From Oryza sativa Japonica Group (taxonomy: Eukaryota; Streptophyta; Magnoliopsida; Poales; Poaceae): a stretch of 64,000 nucleotides of DNA. Shown piece after piece: positions 12,901-23,611 of this stretch (position 1 is the stretch's first letter; each line of letters opens with the position of its first letter). The notes below the pieces were generated by a model, which worked only from the letters and a program-made list of their open reading frames with translations, was not told where the DNA came from and did no database searches. The DNA lies in the NCBI RefSeq assembly GCF_034140825.1, contig NC_089037.1, positions 32,383,001-32,447,000 of the forward strand, in the 5' to 3' direction. A program made the translations under genes and the position numbers.

Positions 12901-13848
12901 CAAAACTTTCCTACACACACATGGACCGTGTTTAGTTTCCCTCCTATTCCCAACTTTCTATCACATTAAAAACTTTTCTATATACATAAATTTTCAACTT
13001 TTTTTCCAAACTTCCAACTTTCTTCAAGCTTCCAACTTTTTTCAAAAACTAAACACACCCACAGTAAACTTTAAAATTTTCCATTACATCGTTTCAATTT
13101 CAACCAAACTTTCAATTTTAGCGATAACTAAACACAACCTTAGTAAAACCTTTAATTGTAAGGCTCAGTTTAGTTCCCAAAAGTTTTTCCTAAAAACATC
13201 ACATCGAATCTTTGGATACATGCACGTAGCATTAAATATAGAGTAAAAGAAAAAAATAATTACATAGTTAGTAATCTTTTAAGCCTAATTAGTTCATGAT
13301 TAGCCATAAATGCTATAGTAGCCTACATGTGCTAATGACGGATTAATTAGGTTCAAAAGATTCGTCTCGCGGTTTCCAGATGAGCTATGAAATTAGTTTT
13401 TTCATCTGTGTCCAAAAACCTCTTTCGACATCCGTTAAAGATCCGATGTGACACCGAAAAATTTTCGAACTAAACAGACCCAAAATACCGCGCTTGTACT
13501 TGACGCCATGTAGTAGTAACTATAGTTAACTGTGTTGTGTTACTGTGCACGCAGGAGCAGGAGAGAGGCACGCCGGCGGCGGAGGAGCAACCGCCGGCGC
13601 TGCGGCCGAGCGACCTGAGGAGCCGTGGGCTGTGCCTGGTGCCGATCTCGTGCACCGAGCATGTCGCCGGCGCCGGCGCCGGCACCGGCCACGGCAACGG
13701 CGCCGACCTATGGTCGGTGGCGGCGGGCATGGCGAAGGCGACGGCGACCGTGACGGCCGCCGTGGAGAGGAGCAAGGAGGCAGCCGCCGCCGCCGCCGCC
13801 ACTGCCGCATTGCTGCGTGCTGATCGTCCAGGGCAGCAGCTGGCCTAA
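9913..13848 (+). CDS. Atypical bHLH transcription factor (bHLH68/110-like group), 317 aa, six exons
   Basis: Exons: 9913-10311, 10536-10613, 10801-10866, 12476-12541, 12735-12785, 13555-13848, all joined in phase 0 with GT/AG introns. The product is a nuclear DNA-binding or dimerising factor. The bHLH region spans exons 2-5, residues about 155-215: NKRPR, [51 protein letters not shown]. The [25 protein letters not shown] type of helix 1-loop and the later RSRGLCLVPISCT motif (exon 6) mark the plant subgroup with a degenerate basic region: the E-box-reading Glu is absent. The N-terminal part is rich in Ser, Thr and Ala; the C-terminus ends in an Ala-rich segment. Introns 3 (1609 bp) and 5 (769 bp) are enlarged by MITEs. 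The start is the first ATG of the open frame. Target genes cannot be inferred. Confidence 0.9.
11396..11911. mobile_element. Nested MITEs inside intron 3 of the bHLH gene
   Basis: An outer AT-rich inverted-repeat element has a left arm CTCCATTTCATGTTATAAATT and a right arm read back as TCATTTATATTATAAGTTG. It appears split by an inner element at about 11511-11800 whose ends are ACTCCATTCCAAATTTATCTACATA and, inverted, ACTCCCTTCATTCTAAATTAA. After the inner element the outer right arm resumes (TTATTAAACTATATTAAAT). Boundaries are approximate; the arms are somewhat diverged, so these are older copies. Confidence 0.55.
13162..13481. mobile_element. Foldback MITE in intron 5 of the bHLH gene
   Basis: The left arm GGCTCAGTTTAGTTCCCAAAA with ACATCACATCGAATCTTTGG is mirrored by the right arm GATCCGATGTGACACCGAAAA and TTCGAACTAAACAGACCC. 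The internal arms TTTTAAGCCTAATTAGTTCATG and GATTAATTAGGTTCAAAAGA are also inverted. It belongs to the same general group as 8763-9096. Just upstream (12918-13064) is a piece of another rice repeat with CCAACTTTCTATCACATT and CTTCCAACTTTT motifs. Confidence 0.65.
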
Positions 13849-16193
13849 TCTGATGACTGCCATATACTCTACTCTACTCCACTTTCTTCACAGCTGCAGG
13901 GTTTTAGAACTAAGCCAGATCTTTTGGGGGGCTAATCTGTTTTAGAAATCGACTAGTACTACCTTTTGCTGTTCTTTTGGAGAGGCTGCTGCTGAGTTCA
14001 TGGGAAATTGGAAAGTGGCGCAGGGATGCACATTCCATCGCCAGCAAAGAACTGAAGTGTGTAAATGGAGGGTGGGGTTTTAGCTGATTAAAGTACAAGT
14101 ACTAATGCTCCTGCTTAAGCTTTTTTTAAGGTTAGAAAGACACTTGATGCGATGATGCCGAGATGCATTGGACACGAATGTCTCTGTGGCATCGAAAGGT
14201 ACTCGATTGTGCTGGAGAGCAGTGCGGTTGGCAGGCTTCGATATCGGTGGTTTGTACTACTCCTATAGGGCTATAGGGGATATCTCCAGATTATGCTATC
14301 TTCCTTTATTGTCCTCGGTAGTCGGCTTGGCCATCCTTGGAAACTGCGCAACATGTTTCATCCGTTTTGACACTATCCAGGAGTAAAAAAAATACTCTCC
14401 AGTTCTAAAATTAAATTAAAATTTGTACCTATGATGGGAGTACTCCATGTTTACCTTCTACTCCCTCCCTCGAAAGAAAAAAAACATAGATTTTCGTGTT
14501 CAACGTTTGACTGTTCGTGTAATATAATTTTTTTATAATTAGTATTTTTATTGTTGTTAGATGATAAAACATAATTAATACTTTATGCGTAACTTATCTT
14601 TTTAATTTTGTTCATAATTTTTTCAGATAACGGTTAAACGTTGAACACGGAAACTCAGGGTTTGTTTTTTTTTGGACGGAGGGAGTATAGAGTAGGTACA
14701 ATAGCTATTAGACATCTATAAACATATTTTAAAGAAATAAAAGATAAGAGAGAAGAGTGGCGAAGTAGCGGGCTTCAGATGTGTAGCCAGCTGCACCACG
14801 GACTCCACGACGAAATGTGTAGTAAGCAACTATTATATGAATTGACTATAAATAAGAATTGACTATAAATAATTTAAAGATAGTAGTTGGCTATACTTGC
14901 TCTTATACAGTTCCTACTGCCCGGTTTAGTTGGCAAAAAAAAATTATTTGAGGTGTCACATCGGATATACGGACAAAATATTGAATGTTGTCTAATAATA
15001 AAACAAATTATAGATTCTGTCTGAGAAACTGCGAGACCAATTTATTAAGCCTAATTAACCCATCATTAGCAAATGTTTACTATAGCACCACATCGTTAAA
15101 TCATGGCGCAATTAGGCTTAAATTATCTGTCTCACAATTTACACGTAAACTGTACAATTATTTTTTTCCACATTTAATACTTCATGCATATATAAACATT
15201 CGATATGATAGTGGTCTAAGTTTACTCCTACTGAAGTGTTATAAAACTAACGTGTGCGATGAGCAAATCAGTAAACGTTGCAAAAAGAAAGTACTACTAG
15301 TGGCCCTAGTGGGCAGTGGCTAAGCAGGCCTGGAAGCACGCAGCAATGGAAGCATGGAGTAATCTTTTACTCCACACTTACACAGAGCCGCTAGACGGGA
15401 CACGAATCGCCGGTGGTTCCAAAAGGCCAGGCAAGACGGCAATCATTCAAAAGGCCAGGGAAAAAGACTGTACTCTGAGCAAAAAGGACGGTTCTTCAGG
15501 AGTGTTTCATCTTGGTCTTTTATTTTTACGGCGCACCTTTGAAAATGGTCGCTTCAAATAATTTGACGGCGTTGATGCAACTTAGGTTTCTTACGGTCTG
15601 TTTGTTACGGAGTAGCTTCAACCGTATTTATTTTGTAACTTAATTTTAGGATTTTTATTCATGGTAGGTTAATTTTCAATATTGATTTTTAAATCACTAA
15701 TAATACATATATTATAGGGATATATTTTCGTGGTGACTTTGCTAGTTTCAAGATATGACCAGTTTTTCGAAGATGCTTATAGGGATAGAATGTAGGGGGT
15801 TCGCGCGTTAATTTGTGAGCGTCTATATTTGTACCGTGTCTTTTTAAAATAGTATAATGTAAAAGTGAACCACGTGAATTCTAAAACACATTTACTTCCA
15901 ATTATCTATCTCAAATCATTTTAGGGTCCATAGACAGTACAATATATTTGTTGCAAAAATAGTTGGGCCTTCTCTGATTGAAGAAAACCGTTCAGCCGGC
16001 TTGGGGACCTGGTGGGAGAAAAGGCATGACAAATGGGCCCGCTCAATATTAAAAGATAGGCCGAACCAAGAAGGACGGCCTAAACAGGCTTGCCCAGCCG
16101 TACAAAGTTGGGCATCCGTTTGGTTCAGAAGAAAATGGTTGATACTAAGAAAAAGGTTCAGTTTTACTCTCTGACTCATAGGTGGGCACGTAG
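13849..16193. other. 3' flank of the bHLH gene and repeat-rich intergenic DNA
   Basis: The bHLH 3'UTR begins at 13849. Beyond it are a Stowaway-type MITE (14461-14685) and a decayed foldback element of the 8763-9096 group (about 14929-15221, with TTAAGCCTAATTAACCCATCATTAGC against AATTAGGCTTAAATTATCTGTCTC). The remainder holds only short frames without recognisable products. Confidence 0.5.
14461..14685. mobile_element. Stowaway-type MITE, 225 bp
   Basis: The left end CTCCCTCCCTCGAAAG and the right end, read back as CTCCCTCCGTCCAAAA, are inverted, with TA on both sides (14459-14460, 14686-14687). Inner arms GTGTTCAACGTTTGACTGTTCG and AACGGTTAAACGTTGAACACGG are also inverted. Confidence 0.8.
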
Positions 16194-16473
16194 GCGGCGA
16201 GCATGACGGCGACGCCCATGTCGCTAAGCCAAACGACGGTGGCGACGCCCTGGCTCTACCTAGAGCTCCTCAACCCCTGCGTTCAGCTTCCAGAGCTCAG
16301 GGTCGGCGAATCCGGCTGTGCCGATGTCAATGGCTGGTGGATCTAGCCTGCATCCATCGGCCTGGTGAACACGGAGGCGACTGGAGCTTTTTGCTGCATC
16401 AGTCTTATCTGAATCAGTTTATTACCTCTTATCTCTGCAGGCATTTTGTGTGAAATACACCTTGCGAATTTGC

Positions 16474-16543
16474 GATGAGGGCGAGAAGAGAGCCGGAGGT
16501 CGGAGGTGTACACCGACAGTACATGATCACGGCTCTTTGCGCG
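16474..16543 (+). pseudogene. Relic of the 3' end of a CYP81A exon 1
   Basis: The run GATGAGGGCGAGAAGA, then GCCGGAGGT, then GTGTACACCGACA and ACATGATCACGGCTCTTTGC, then GCG followed by GTGAGT, matches the last part of exon 1 of the four CYP81A genes (GEKKS..., PEVYTDNMITALCA, then a donor). The part between GAGAAG and GCCGGAGGT is missing and short duplications and insertions break the frame. It is on the same strand as the live genes and lies about 7 kb before the first, so it is best read as a decayed outlying member of the array. Confidence 0.65.
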
Positions 16544-16740
16544 GTGAGTTGTATCTCCAACTCTGTCTTTCGAGGACCACTGAATCCATTCACTGGTTCA
16601 TACACTCGGATGAATCAATCAGTGGAAATGGCACTATCACGAGCTCGCGTCGTCCTCCACCCGACCACCCCGACGTCCAATCGACCAAGCCAACATGCAC
16701 CGTACGTGAGCTCGACGCGCGCGGTGGTCGACCGGACTAC

Positions 16741-16990
16741 CGGAGCAACATGGTCGCCGGAGTACCCGCCGTGCCGTCGCTGCCTTACCTGCAGGCGTTG
16801 CTCAACGAGGCTCTCTTCGGATCGATTCACCCGCCGCCGACGGGCCGCTCCTCTCATGGCGCCACAGGGCCATGTCGAACACCTACGTCGACGGCCACCT
16901 CGTCCCGGCCGGCACCAACCGGGCTCGTGCCGTTCGGGTTCGCGGCGTGCACGCAGCGACGAGCTGACGCGGGACCTCCCCCGCCTTGCA
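16741..16990 (+). pseudogene. Relic of a CYP78-like cytochrome P450
   Basis: In one frame VPSLPYLQALLNEAL is visible, in another GPLLSWRHRAMSNTYVDGHL followed by VPAGTN, and further on PFGF near where the haem loop would be. Together they look like the ExxR to haem segment of a CYP78-type enzyme, not of CYP81. Frame changes, a short insertion before IHPPP and a missing stretch after VPAGTN show that it is not functional. It could have been carried in by a transposon. Product assignment is by memory of the CYP78 consensus. Confidence 0.5.
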
Positions 16991-17099
16991 GCCCAGAGGC
17001 GTGGATAAGAAAGAATATATATTGTATCATTGCCGGTCTCACATGATTTTTTTTTTTACAAAAAAATCTTCAAGTGCCATGTCAGTTAAAACTGCATTC

Positions 17100-17340
17100 A
17101 ATACCGCCTTGGGACTATGTTTGCTCCGGTTTTAAAAGATATAAGAGACACATTATATATGGAATTACGGTTCAAGAACGAAATTCAGACTGCACGTCAA
17201 GATGAGGAATTTAAAATAAACTTATTCCAACTCCCACAGTATCAGGCTCTCAGCCCCCCAATTCCAGCCATTTGCCCTAGTTTGCACGCGTGGTGGGATG
17301 GAAAATGAAATCTCCGAACTCCCCACGGTAGCCGCAACGC
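17100..17340. repeat. Intergenic block shared with 29.9-30.1 kb and partly 34.4-34.6 kb
   Basis: The segment TTTGCACGCGTGGTGGGATGG, AAATGAAATCTCCGAAC, CCGCAACG (about 17280-17335) recurs as TTTGCACGCATGGTGGGCCGG, AACTGGAATCTCCGAACCG, CAACGG at about 30014-30065, and a weaker form with CCCGCCAATTCCAATCG and GAAATCTCCGAGCCCC is at about 34470-34530. These look like co-duplicated flanks of P450 copies. Confidence 0.55.
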
Positions 17341-20300
17341 ATATTAGACGACTGGCGGTTCCATCAAGGAATAAGTTCACTTGTCATCCCTCATCTTTAT
17401 ATTCAGTTTAATTGACAACCTTAAATCATAATATTAGAAAATTTCACTTCTTATCTACCCTTAATTCACCAACTCACTCTTACACCTACATTACTCATTC
17501 ATCAAATCTGATGGTCCAGAATCATCCAATCCAACGCCACATATTGTTGCACGTACCCACTCAACCTCCGCGCGCACGAAAATCACGCCGCTATCGCTCC
17601 TCCCACCTCAACCGAAAATCCCCAACGCGCTCTCCTTCCCCCAACCCAGATCGCTCCGCCTCCCTCTCCCAACCTACAGCGCTCCGTCGCCTCCCCTCTG
17701 CTACCACAAGCGCCGCCGCACTCCCCCCGGCAAACCCTAATCATCGCCACCACCTCCTCCTCTCTCCCATGCCGCCGTCGATTCCGACGCCCCGCCATCG
17801 CGTGCGACGCCGCCCACGCCCCGCCATCGAGCCGCCGTCGACTCCCGCCTTTAGATCGACGCTCCATCACACCTTCACATCGACGCCACCGGCGCCCCCT
17901 CGCGCCACCGTTGATTCTCGTCTCTCCACCTCGACCCTCACTCTGATCGTCATCGAATCCCGCCTCCAAATCGATGTCGCCGACGCCCCAACCAGCGCGT
18001 CGATTCCCGCCTCCAGATGACACCGCCAGCGCCCCTCACGAGGATCGCCGTCGATTCCCGCCTCCAGATTGACGCCGCCAACGCCCCCACACAATGCAGA
18101 TCGTTGTCACGCGTCGTCGATCCCCGGCCCCTCATGCCGCCACCGGGACTGCTCACCCACGCGCCCCCTTCTATACCGCGACGCCGCCGTCGACTCCCTC
18201 GTGCCATCTGCTCTCCGTTGCGCCGCCACCTTAGCCCTCTCCACCGCGACCGCGAACAAGGTAATCATCGCTCGATCCCGTTCCTTCATTATTACAGTGT
18301 CATGGCTATTATGTGTGTACGTGCATAAACCTGTGAGAAAATAAATTATTATGCGAATGTGTGGGCAGTGTGGCAAAGAAAGTTATTATCTTAATATGTT
18401 TCTCTAATTTAGATAGCAGGCCTATTCTTTTGTCAAGCTAGATAGCGTAATATGGAATTGCGGAAGTACATGTCAAAAAATAAACTGAGAGGATATTGAT
18501 TCTTTTGTTTGTTGAGCTTGCAAATTAGTTGAGACCTTGCGGCCATAAGAAACTGATGTTTGATGACCAAGTCGTACTTCACTGTCCAGTTCTGCTCTAT
18601 CATTTAGGATTTTCGTTGCCCAGCCAAATGAAAATGCCATTAGTCTCCGGCCCAGCGAAAAAAAATGCCATTAGTCTACCCATGTTTCCTATTTTCTTCA
18701 AACTGATATTGATGATAGAGGAGATTATGTGAATGCTGTTGGGATTATACAGAACTTTGGGTGGCTGTTGGATAGGATAGGATGAGGTTCATTTGGTTTA
18801 TGTTTAGCGATAGGACGTACCGGTTCATTTGGGTGCCTGTTGAATGCCTCGTTCGGTCAAAAAAATTTCCTTCATTGTGTGCATGGATTTAAAATTCAAA
18901 TGCCAGTAGCAATATTTATTCTGTCTTTTTCCTGAACCTTTCCTAGACAGACGCATTTCTTTCACTGGGAAATTTGCAGGGTATATTTTCATCCCACAGG
19001 GTCATGCATGGTGGATGTAAGTATGGATTCAGATCATGGTGGATGTATACATCAAATTTAGGTTTTGGTAACTTGTGTTTTTTCTTGGTTGAGATTCAGT
19101 TCTGTAGTGATCTAGAAAATAATTTTGGACAAGCAATAAATAGGAAATGAGTACAAGAAGTATTTGCTAGCTCTAAATGCACAGTTTGACCAGTTGTGTG
19201 GTAAATCACCTATTAACACTATTACTTTGTCATAAAGAATATATTTTTCATTTAAAAAAACTAATCTTATACTGACATATATTAGTGTGCATGGTCCCCT
19301 TAAAAGTTAGGTTTAATCACAAAATGCGTTAAGGTGGCTGCAAGGTCTCTGCTGCCCTAACCGAATGGCCAGGAGTAAAATTTGGATCTACGATTCACCT
19401 CAGCTAACTTACTATATTTTACAAGACTACAATTACAGTTTCTGGTGCATTTGCCAAGCACTATTCAGCATGAGATTAGTTTTTTTGTGGTCCTGGTATA
19501 TGTACATATGGGATAAATCATCCATGGTGGATGCACCGAACAGAAACACACCAACATGCCCACGTCAATAACCCAACCATTGATATTTTGGTGCTTATTT
19601 AGGATGTTTGCATGAATTAGTAGTACTATATTGCAACCAGGTCAACGCTCTTACTGAAAACAGCCATTTGAATGGACAGAAGTCTAACAGTAGTGGTAAT
19701 CAAATCGATCATCAACCTTTTGAGGTTATATATTTTTCATCTGCTTCTGCATAAAATACATCAAATGCTAGACTTCCGAGTGAATTTTATCGAAATGCTT
19801 GCAGAACATATGTGTGTGCAGAAATTGGATTAAAACAATTATTTTTTTCTCCACGAGCTTCACATTCATGTGTCCTACAGAAACATACTACTAACTAAAG
19901 CATCTGTTCAGTTTGTCACGTTAATGACAAAAAATCGAAATCACCTTGCTGAGAATTAATTTGTTTATGCAGGCATTTATTACAGTCCATGATGCCCACA
20001 CGCAGGACTTGTCTTCAGCACTGTCCAGGCATTAATTTTCAACATGACCAGGTAACGTCCCCTCTAGCTTTCGTACATGAACCAAAGGTAACAACAGTTA
20101 GTTATATACTTTTCAGGAAATAATTTTGAACATGAGCAGATAGACGTAAAATTATATACCCTAAGAGCATATGATGACAATGTAGCTAACTACTAAATTT
20201 GGACCATGCTGAATATTATAAGATGGAACATCTTGGTAGTTAGTAATATTATGCTGAATAGTTAGTGGCTTTGATTAATCTCTCTGTCTTCTTGCATGGA

Positions 20301-21599
20301 GTAGCACAATTATATAACCAGCTGGGTACTTGGTACCTTGTTGCCACCCTAAAAAAATGATGGCACCATAGATAAATTTGCTTGTGTTAAAATGTATTGC
20401 CATCATAGCGTTGTAACTTATACCTTGCCTTCATGGAAGATAGTAGTTTATTTTAAATGGAAGACAGTAATATGCTTTGTTCAAATTGATCTTCCAGATG
20501 CATAGGTTTATAAAATGCTATGATCTAGATGAATAGGTTTCCTGACTATTGTTGTTCACTTAAAATAGAACCAAATATGCTGAAACTATTCATCACTGAA
20601 AAAAGTCAAACAGAATTCTACTGTCACACTGCACTTTCATACGTTTCTATTGATACTGGATTTTATTCTCTTTATGTTCCTTTAGTATTTTATCTTATAT
20701 ATCAGAATTAAATAGTTTACAAGAATATGAGTGAGAATTATATTATTATTGATCCGTTTCTGCTGTTTGCCACTGTACCACCTATGCATGCTTGCCTATT
20801 CTCTTGAACCACATCGTATCGTTCTTAATTTTCCTGAAATATTGCATGCATTCTTTGGTTTTTTTCGGACTGCTTTCTGTTGTGCCTAGCTGTTGGTAGC
20901 GTGCAATATTGATGATTTACGCATCCTGTGTATTCGTAGGGTATAATGAAATTTGATCTGAACATATGAAATTTGACACATGCATTTCCATGATCCGAAA
21001 AGTTTATCTGCAGATTTAACAAAATATTCATGTTCATTTTACCTTTTTCAACTCATTTACATGAACAAAATTGGAGCCATGTAAAAGCCTATATATTTGC
21101 TTTCATACATATTTTTGCCTTAATAGAATCCAGGATATTTTGCCAAATATTTTGGGAGTTAAATTACTACTGCTAAGTGATGAATATGTCTTTATAAGCG
21201 TGTGCCTCGTGGTAGGCAAACACACTGTCTTCAATATGGTGCTTCTATTGATATGCGTTCGATAGAGAAGTTCTTGTGGCTTCTTGAGGTGCTCTATAAG
21301 GAGGAAGGTGACCAGTGAGGAGCAGAAGTTACAGAATGTTTCCAGGCGATGCATGTATTGAAAAATTAGCACCTGTAGAACTTGCAGGTGATATTTGTAT
21401 CTATATGTGGTATAGAAAGTTAGACACCGTGAGCTATTGTTTGTGTTTTGAAATATTAAAATATTGTGGAACTCTATTCATGGCCAACTTTGGGAAGTTA
21501 TTAATAGTATAATAATATTCATGAGAACAGTACAAATCTCTCTATCGTTATTTTATTTGTGAATCTTAAATATTACCTTTTGGTTTTTACATTATCAAT
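17341..21599. other. Gene-poor stretch; possible body of a Helitron with a captured GC-rich exon-like region
   Basis: From 17390 to 18260 the + strand is C-rich, with a loose internal repeat of the type CGTCGATTCCCGCCTCCAGAT seen several times (about 17955-18070). It ends in AACAAG followed by GTAATC, which looks like an exon edge. From 18260 to 21600 it is AT-rich and intron-like, with no domain on either strand. Open frames in the C-rich part are proline- and arginine-rich artefacts of composition. It may be the interior of the element whose 3' end is at 21633. Confidence 0.4.
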
Positions 21600-21633
21600 T
21601 ATCACTATTGCGTTAGCACGGGCATATTACTAG
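21600..21633 (+). mobile_element. Helitron-like 3' terminus
   Basis: The sequence has a small hairpin (TGC-GTTA-GCA), then CGGGCATATTA, then terminal CTAG at 21630-21633 followed by T. A hairpin a few bases before CTRR, inserted ahead of a T, is the hallmark of Helitron 3' ends, and the GCACGGGC wording is frequent in rice copies. The 5' TC end of this copy is not identified; a candidate lies near 17390. Confidence 0.45.
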
Positions 21634-22090
21634 TCTTAACAAAACCGTTCAAGTTAGAATCATGGATCGAATAATTAGTTAGGAAATAAAAGATTTAAAT
21701 AGAGAAGTAAGAAAGGATAATAAACTAGCAAGCTGTATTTTTCCGCATGATCCCGATTTTCATTCGCTGAGTCGGTCGACCGATTCTGAATATTCTCCTC
21801 AGGTTTACGAGGACAATAAACTACACCACGGATCTTGCTGGAAGCAATTGAATAATCGCACGCCCAACGCGAGTTGATTTTCTGTTTTCCAAAAGGGAAC
21901 GTCTCGTGATAGTCGTACAAGTCTCGGTCTCACGAAGAGTCGGGGTGCGATTTGCCATCTGGAATCGAAGTGAATTGCGGACAAATTGGTGGAGAAGTAG
22001 ATCTCGATCAACCAGAAAAGGCCAAAGCCGCACGACGACGACGAGATCTGATCCATTTCATCTCCTTCTAGAAGCACAAGCGCCACTCGG

Positions 22091-22097
22091 TATAAAG
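22091..22097 (+). promoter_or_regulatory. TATA box of the dead CYP81A copy
   Basis: TATAAAG sits about 75 bp before the relic ATG at 22173, in the same setting (CTCGGTATAAAGGC) as the CYP81A6 TATA box. Confidence 0.65.
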
Positions 22098-22186
22098 GCC
22101 GGCGCAATGTCACAAATGGCTGCAGTGCACCAAAGTCACGGAAACATCAAACATTCGTGAGCTCAGCTAGCCATGGATAACGCCTA

Positions 22187-22426
22187 CTTCCTCCGTCCCC
22201 ACAGAAAGTCCATTTCTAACATCCCAAGGAGAGATTAGTGAAGACTAAAAATAACCAAAATGATCATCATTATTGAAAAAACCAGTAATGTTGATAGGTA
22301 GGTAAAGGGTATTTAAGGGAGAAAACTTCTTATTTTATGTGCCGAGGTTAGGTAGGATGGTAGAAGTTGGTTTTTTGTGGGACAAAATTCAAACTCCAGA
22401 AGTTGAGTTTTTTTTGACGGAGGGAG
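22187..22426. mobile_element. Stowaway-type MITE inserted in codon 5 of the dead CYP81A copy
   Basis: Ends CTTCCTCCGTCCCC and, inverted, CTCCCTCCGTCAAA are flanked by TA (22185-22186 and 22427-22428). Removing 22187-22428 restores GCCTACATTATTG, exactly as in CYP81A6, which fixes both the borders and the TA target site. Confidence 0.87.
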
Positions 22427-22469
22427 TACATTATTGTCCTCTCTGTAGCTATCCTCTTCTTGCTCCACT

Positions 22470-22637
22470 CAGTGGCGTAGCCAAAAATTATTAAAGAGTA
22501 GGACTAACGTAGGACTTAATTAGCGAATTATTTATTTTCTCTTACATTTACATGGTGATTTAAGATAATTTAGCCATGTTTTTGGAGGCAGGTCTAGGGC
22601 TCAAACCCTAGCTGTTCTAGTCCTGCCTCCGCCCCTA
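22470..22637. mobile_element. hAT-type nonautonomous element, 168 bp, with 8-bp target duplication
   Basis: GCTCCACT is found on both sides (22462-22469 and 22638-22645), an 8-bp duplication as made by hAT transposases. The ends are CAGTGGCGTAGCC and, inverted, TAGGGGCGGAGGCAGG. In the intact paralog the site is a single GCTCCACTACTACCTC, so the empty site is known. Confidence 0.85.
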
Positions 22638-22970
22638 GCTCCACTACTACCTCGTCGGCCTCGGCAATGGCAGGAGCAAGAGCAAGGGGGCGCCACGGAG
22701 ATGAGGGAAAGATGCAGGGAGGAGATAAATCTAACGGGTGGGTTCCACGTGCAGATGAGGAAGAAGATGAAAAACGTGACGACGATAACATGGTTCTAAT
22801 TTTGTAAAATTTAAATGGTACGGTTACGATAGACGAATTGTAATGATATTTATCTAAATATACACATTTGCAATGGCACATATCAAATTAACCCTTAAAA
22901 ATATAATCATATATTTGTTTCAAAAAAATATAATCATTGACATGTTGTTGAAAAGATTTAATTAAAACAA

Positions 22971-23484
22971 GAGTAAAGTGCACGGGAGGTCTTTAAACTT
23001 ATAATGGTGTGTCATCTAGATCCCTAAACTCTCAAAATGCATATCCAAGTCCCAAATCGCCACAGCCCCTTTCGGGATCCTACGTGGCGCTGATGTGGCA
23101 TGCCACACTGACATGACGTGATAAATGGAAGCCATTTAAAATTTTTCCTTTTTCTCTTTTCTTTTTTTCTTCTCTTTTTCTTCTCCTTCTTCTTCTTTTT
23201 CCTTTCTCTGTTACCCGAGCAGAAGAAAGGAAAGAAAAACAGAAGAATGACAAGGAAAAAAAGGAAAAAGAAAAAGAAAAGAACAAAAAAAAGAGAGAAA
23301 ATGGCACATCACATCCATGTGGCGTGCCACATCAGCACCACGTAGGATCCTAGAGGGGCTATATCGATTTGGGACCTAAATGATACATTTTGATAAGTTG
23401 TAGGATCTGAATCTGCATTTCGAGACTTTGGGGATCAAGATGACACAACCCTACATGTTTAAGGACCGTCTATATAATTTACTC
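22971..23484. mobile_element. MULE-type foldback MITE, 514 bp, with 9-bp target duplication
   Basis: TTAAAACAA flanks both ends (22962-22970, 23485-23493), a 9-bp duplication typical of Mutator-like elements. Arms begin GAGTAAAGTGCACGGGAGGTC and, inverted, GAGTAAATTATATAGACGGTCC and stay inverted through ATCCTACGTGGCGCTGATGT and beyond. The centre is an almost pure pyrimidine run (about 23141-23213) followed by a purine run (about 23222-23300), so even the core folds back. Confidence 0.87.
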
Positions 23485-23611
23485 TTAAAACAAATATGAT
23501 GGTGCAGATTATAATTTGATTACTAATTTAGGAGAGGAAATGATTTAAAGCTTGTTATTTTGTCGGGGGATTTAAAGCGAGAGATAGATACAATCGTACA
23601 TACATGCATGC

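Larger units (their letters stand above)
21815..22690 (+). pseudogene. Truncated fifth CYP81A copy: promoter, start codon and N-terminal codons split by two transposons
   Basis: From GGATCTTGCTGGAAGCAATT onward the block matches the CYP81A6 upstream region at about 30298, including GATCTGATCCATTTCATCTC, the TATA box and the stretch ending GAGCTCAGCTAGCC before ATG (22173). The coding match is in three pieces. The first is 22173-22186 (MDNAY start), then a Stowaway-type insertion. The second is 22429-22469 (membrane anchor, with a 3-bp loss against CYP81A6), then a hAT-type insertion. The third is 22646-22690 (to the small-residue and basic stretch after the anchor). Beyond 22690 similarity ends, so the catalytic part is gone. 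A promoter with TATA box remains and might still be transcribed. Confidence 0.85.

Noticed and set aside
17412-18020. 202-codon proline/arginine-rich frame
   Set aside because: Low-complexity product of a C-rich repetitive stretch; frames of similar length run on both strands and no family matches.
23080-23345. Lys/Glu- and Phe/Ser-rich frames in the MULE foldback
   Set aside because: Direct product of the pyrimidine and purine tracts of a transposon core.
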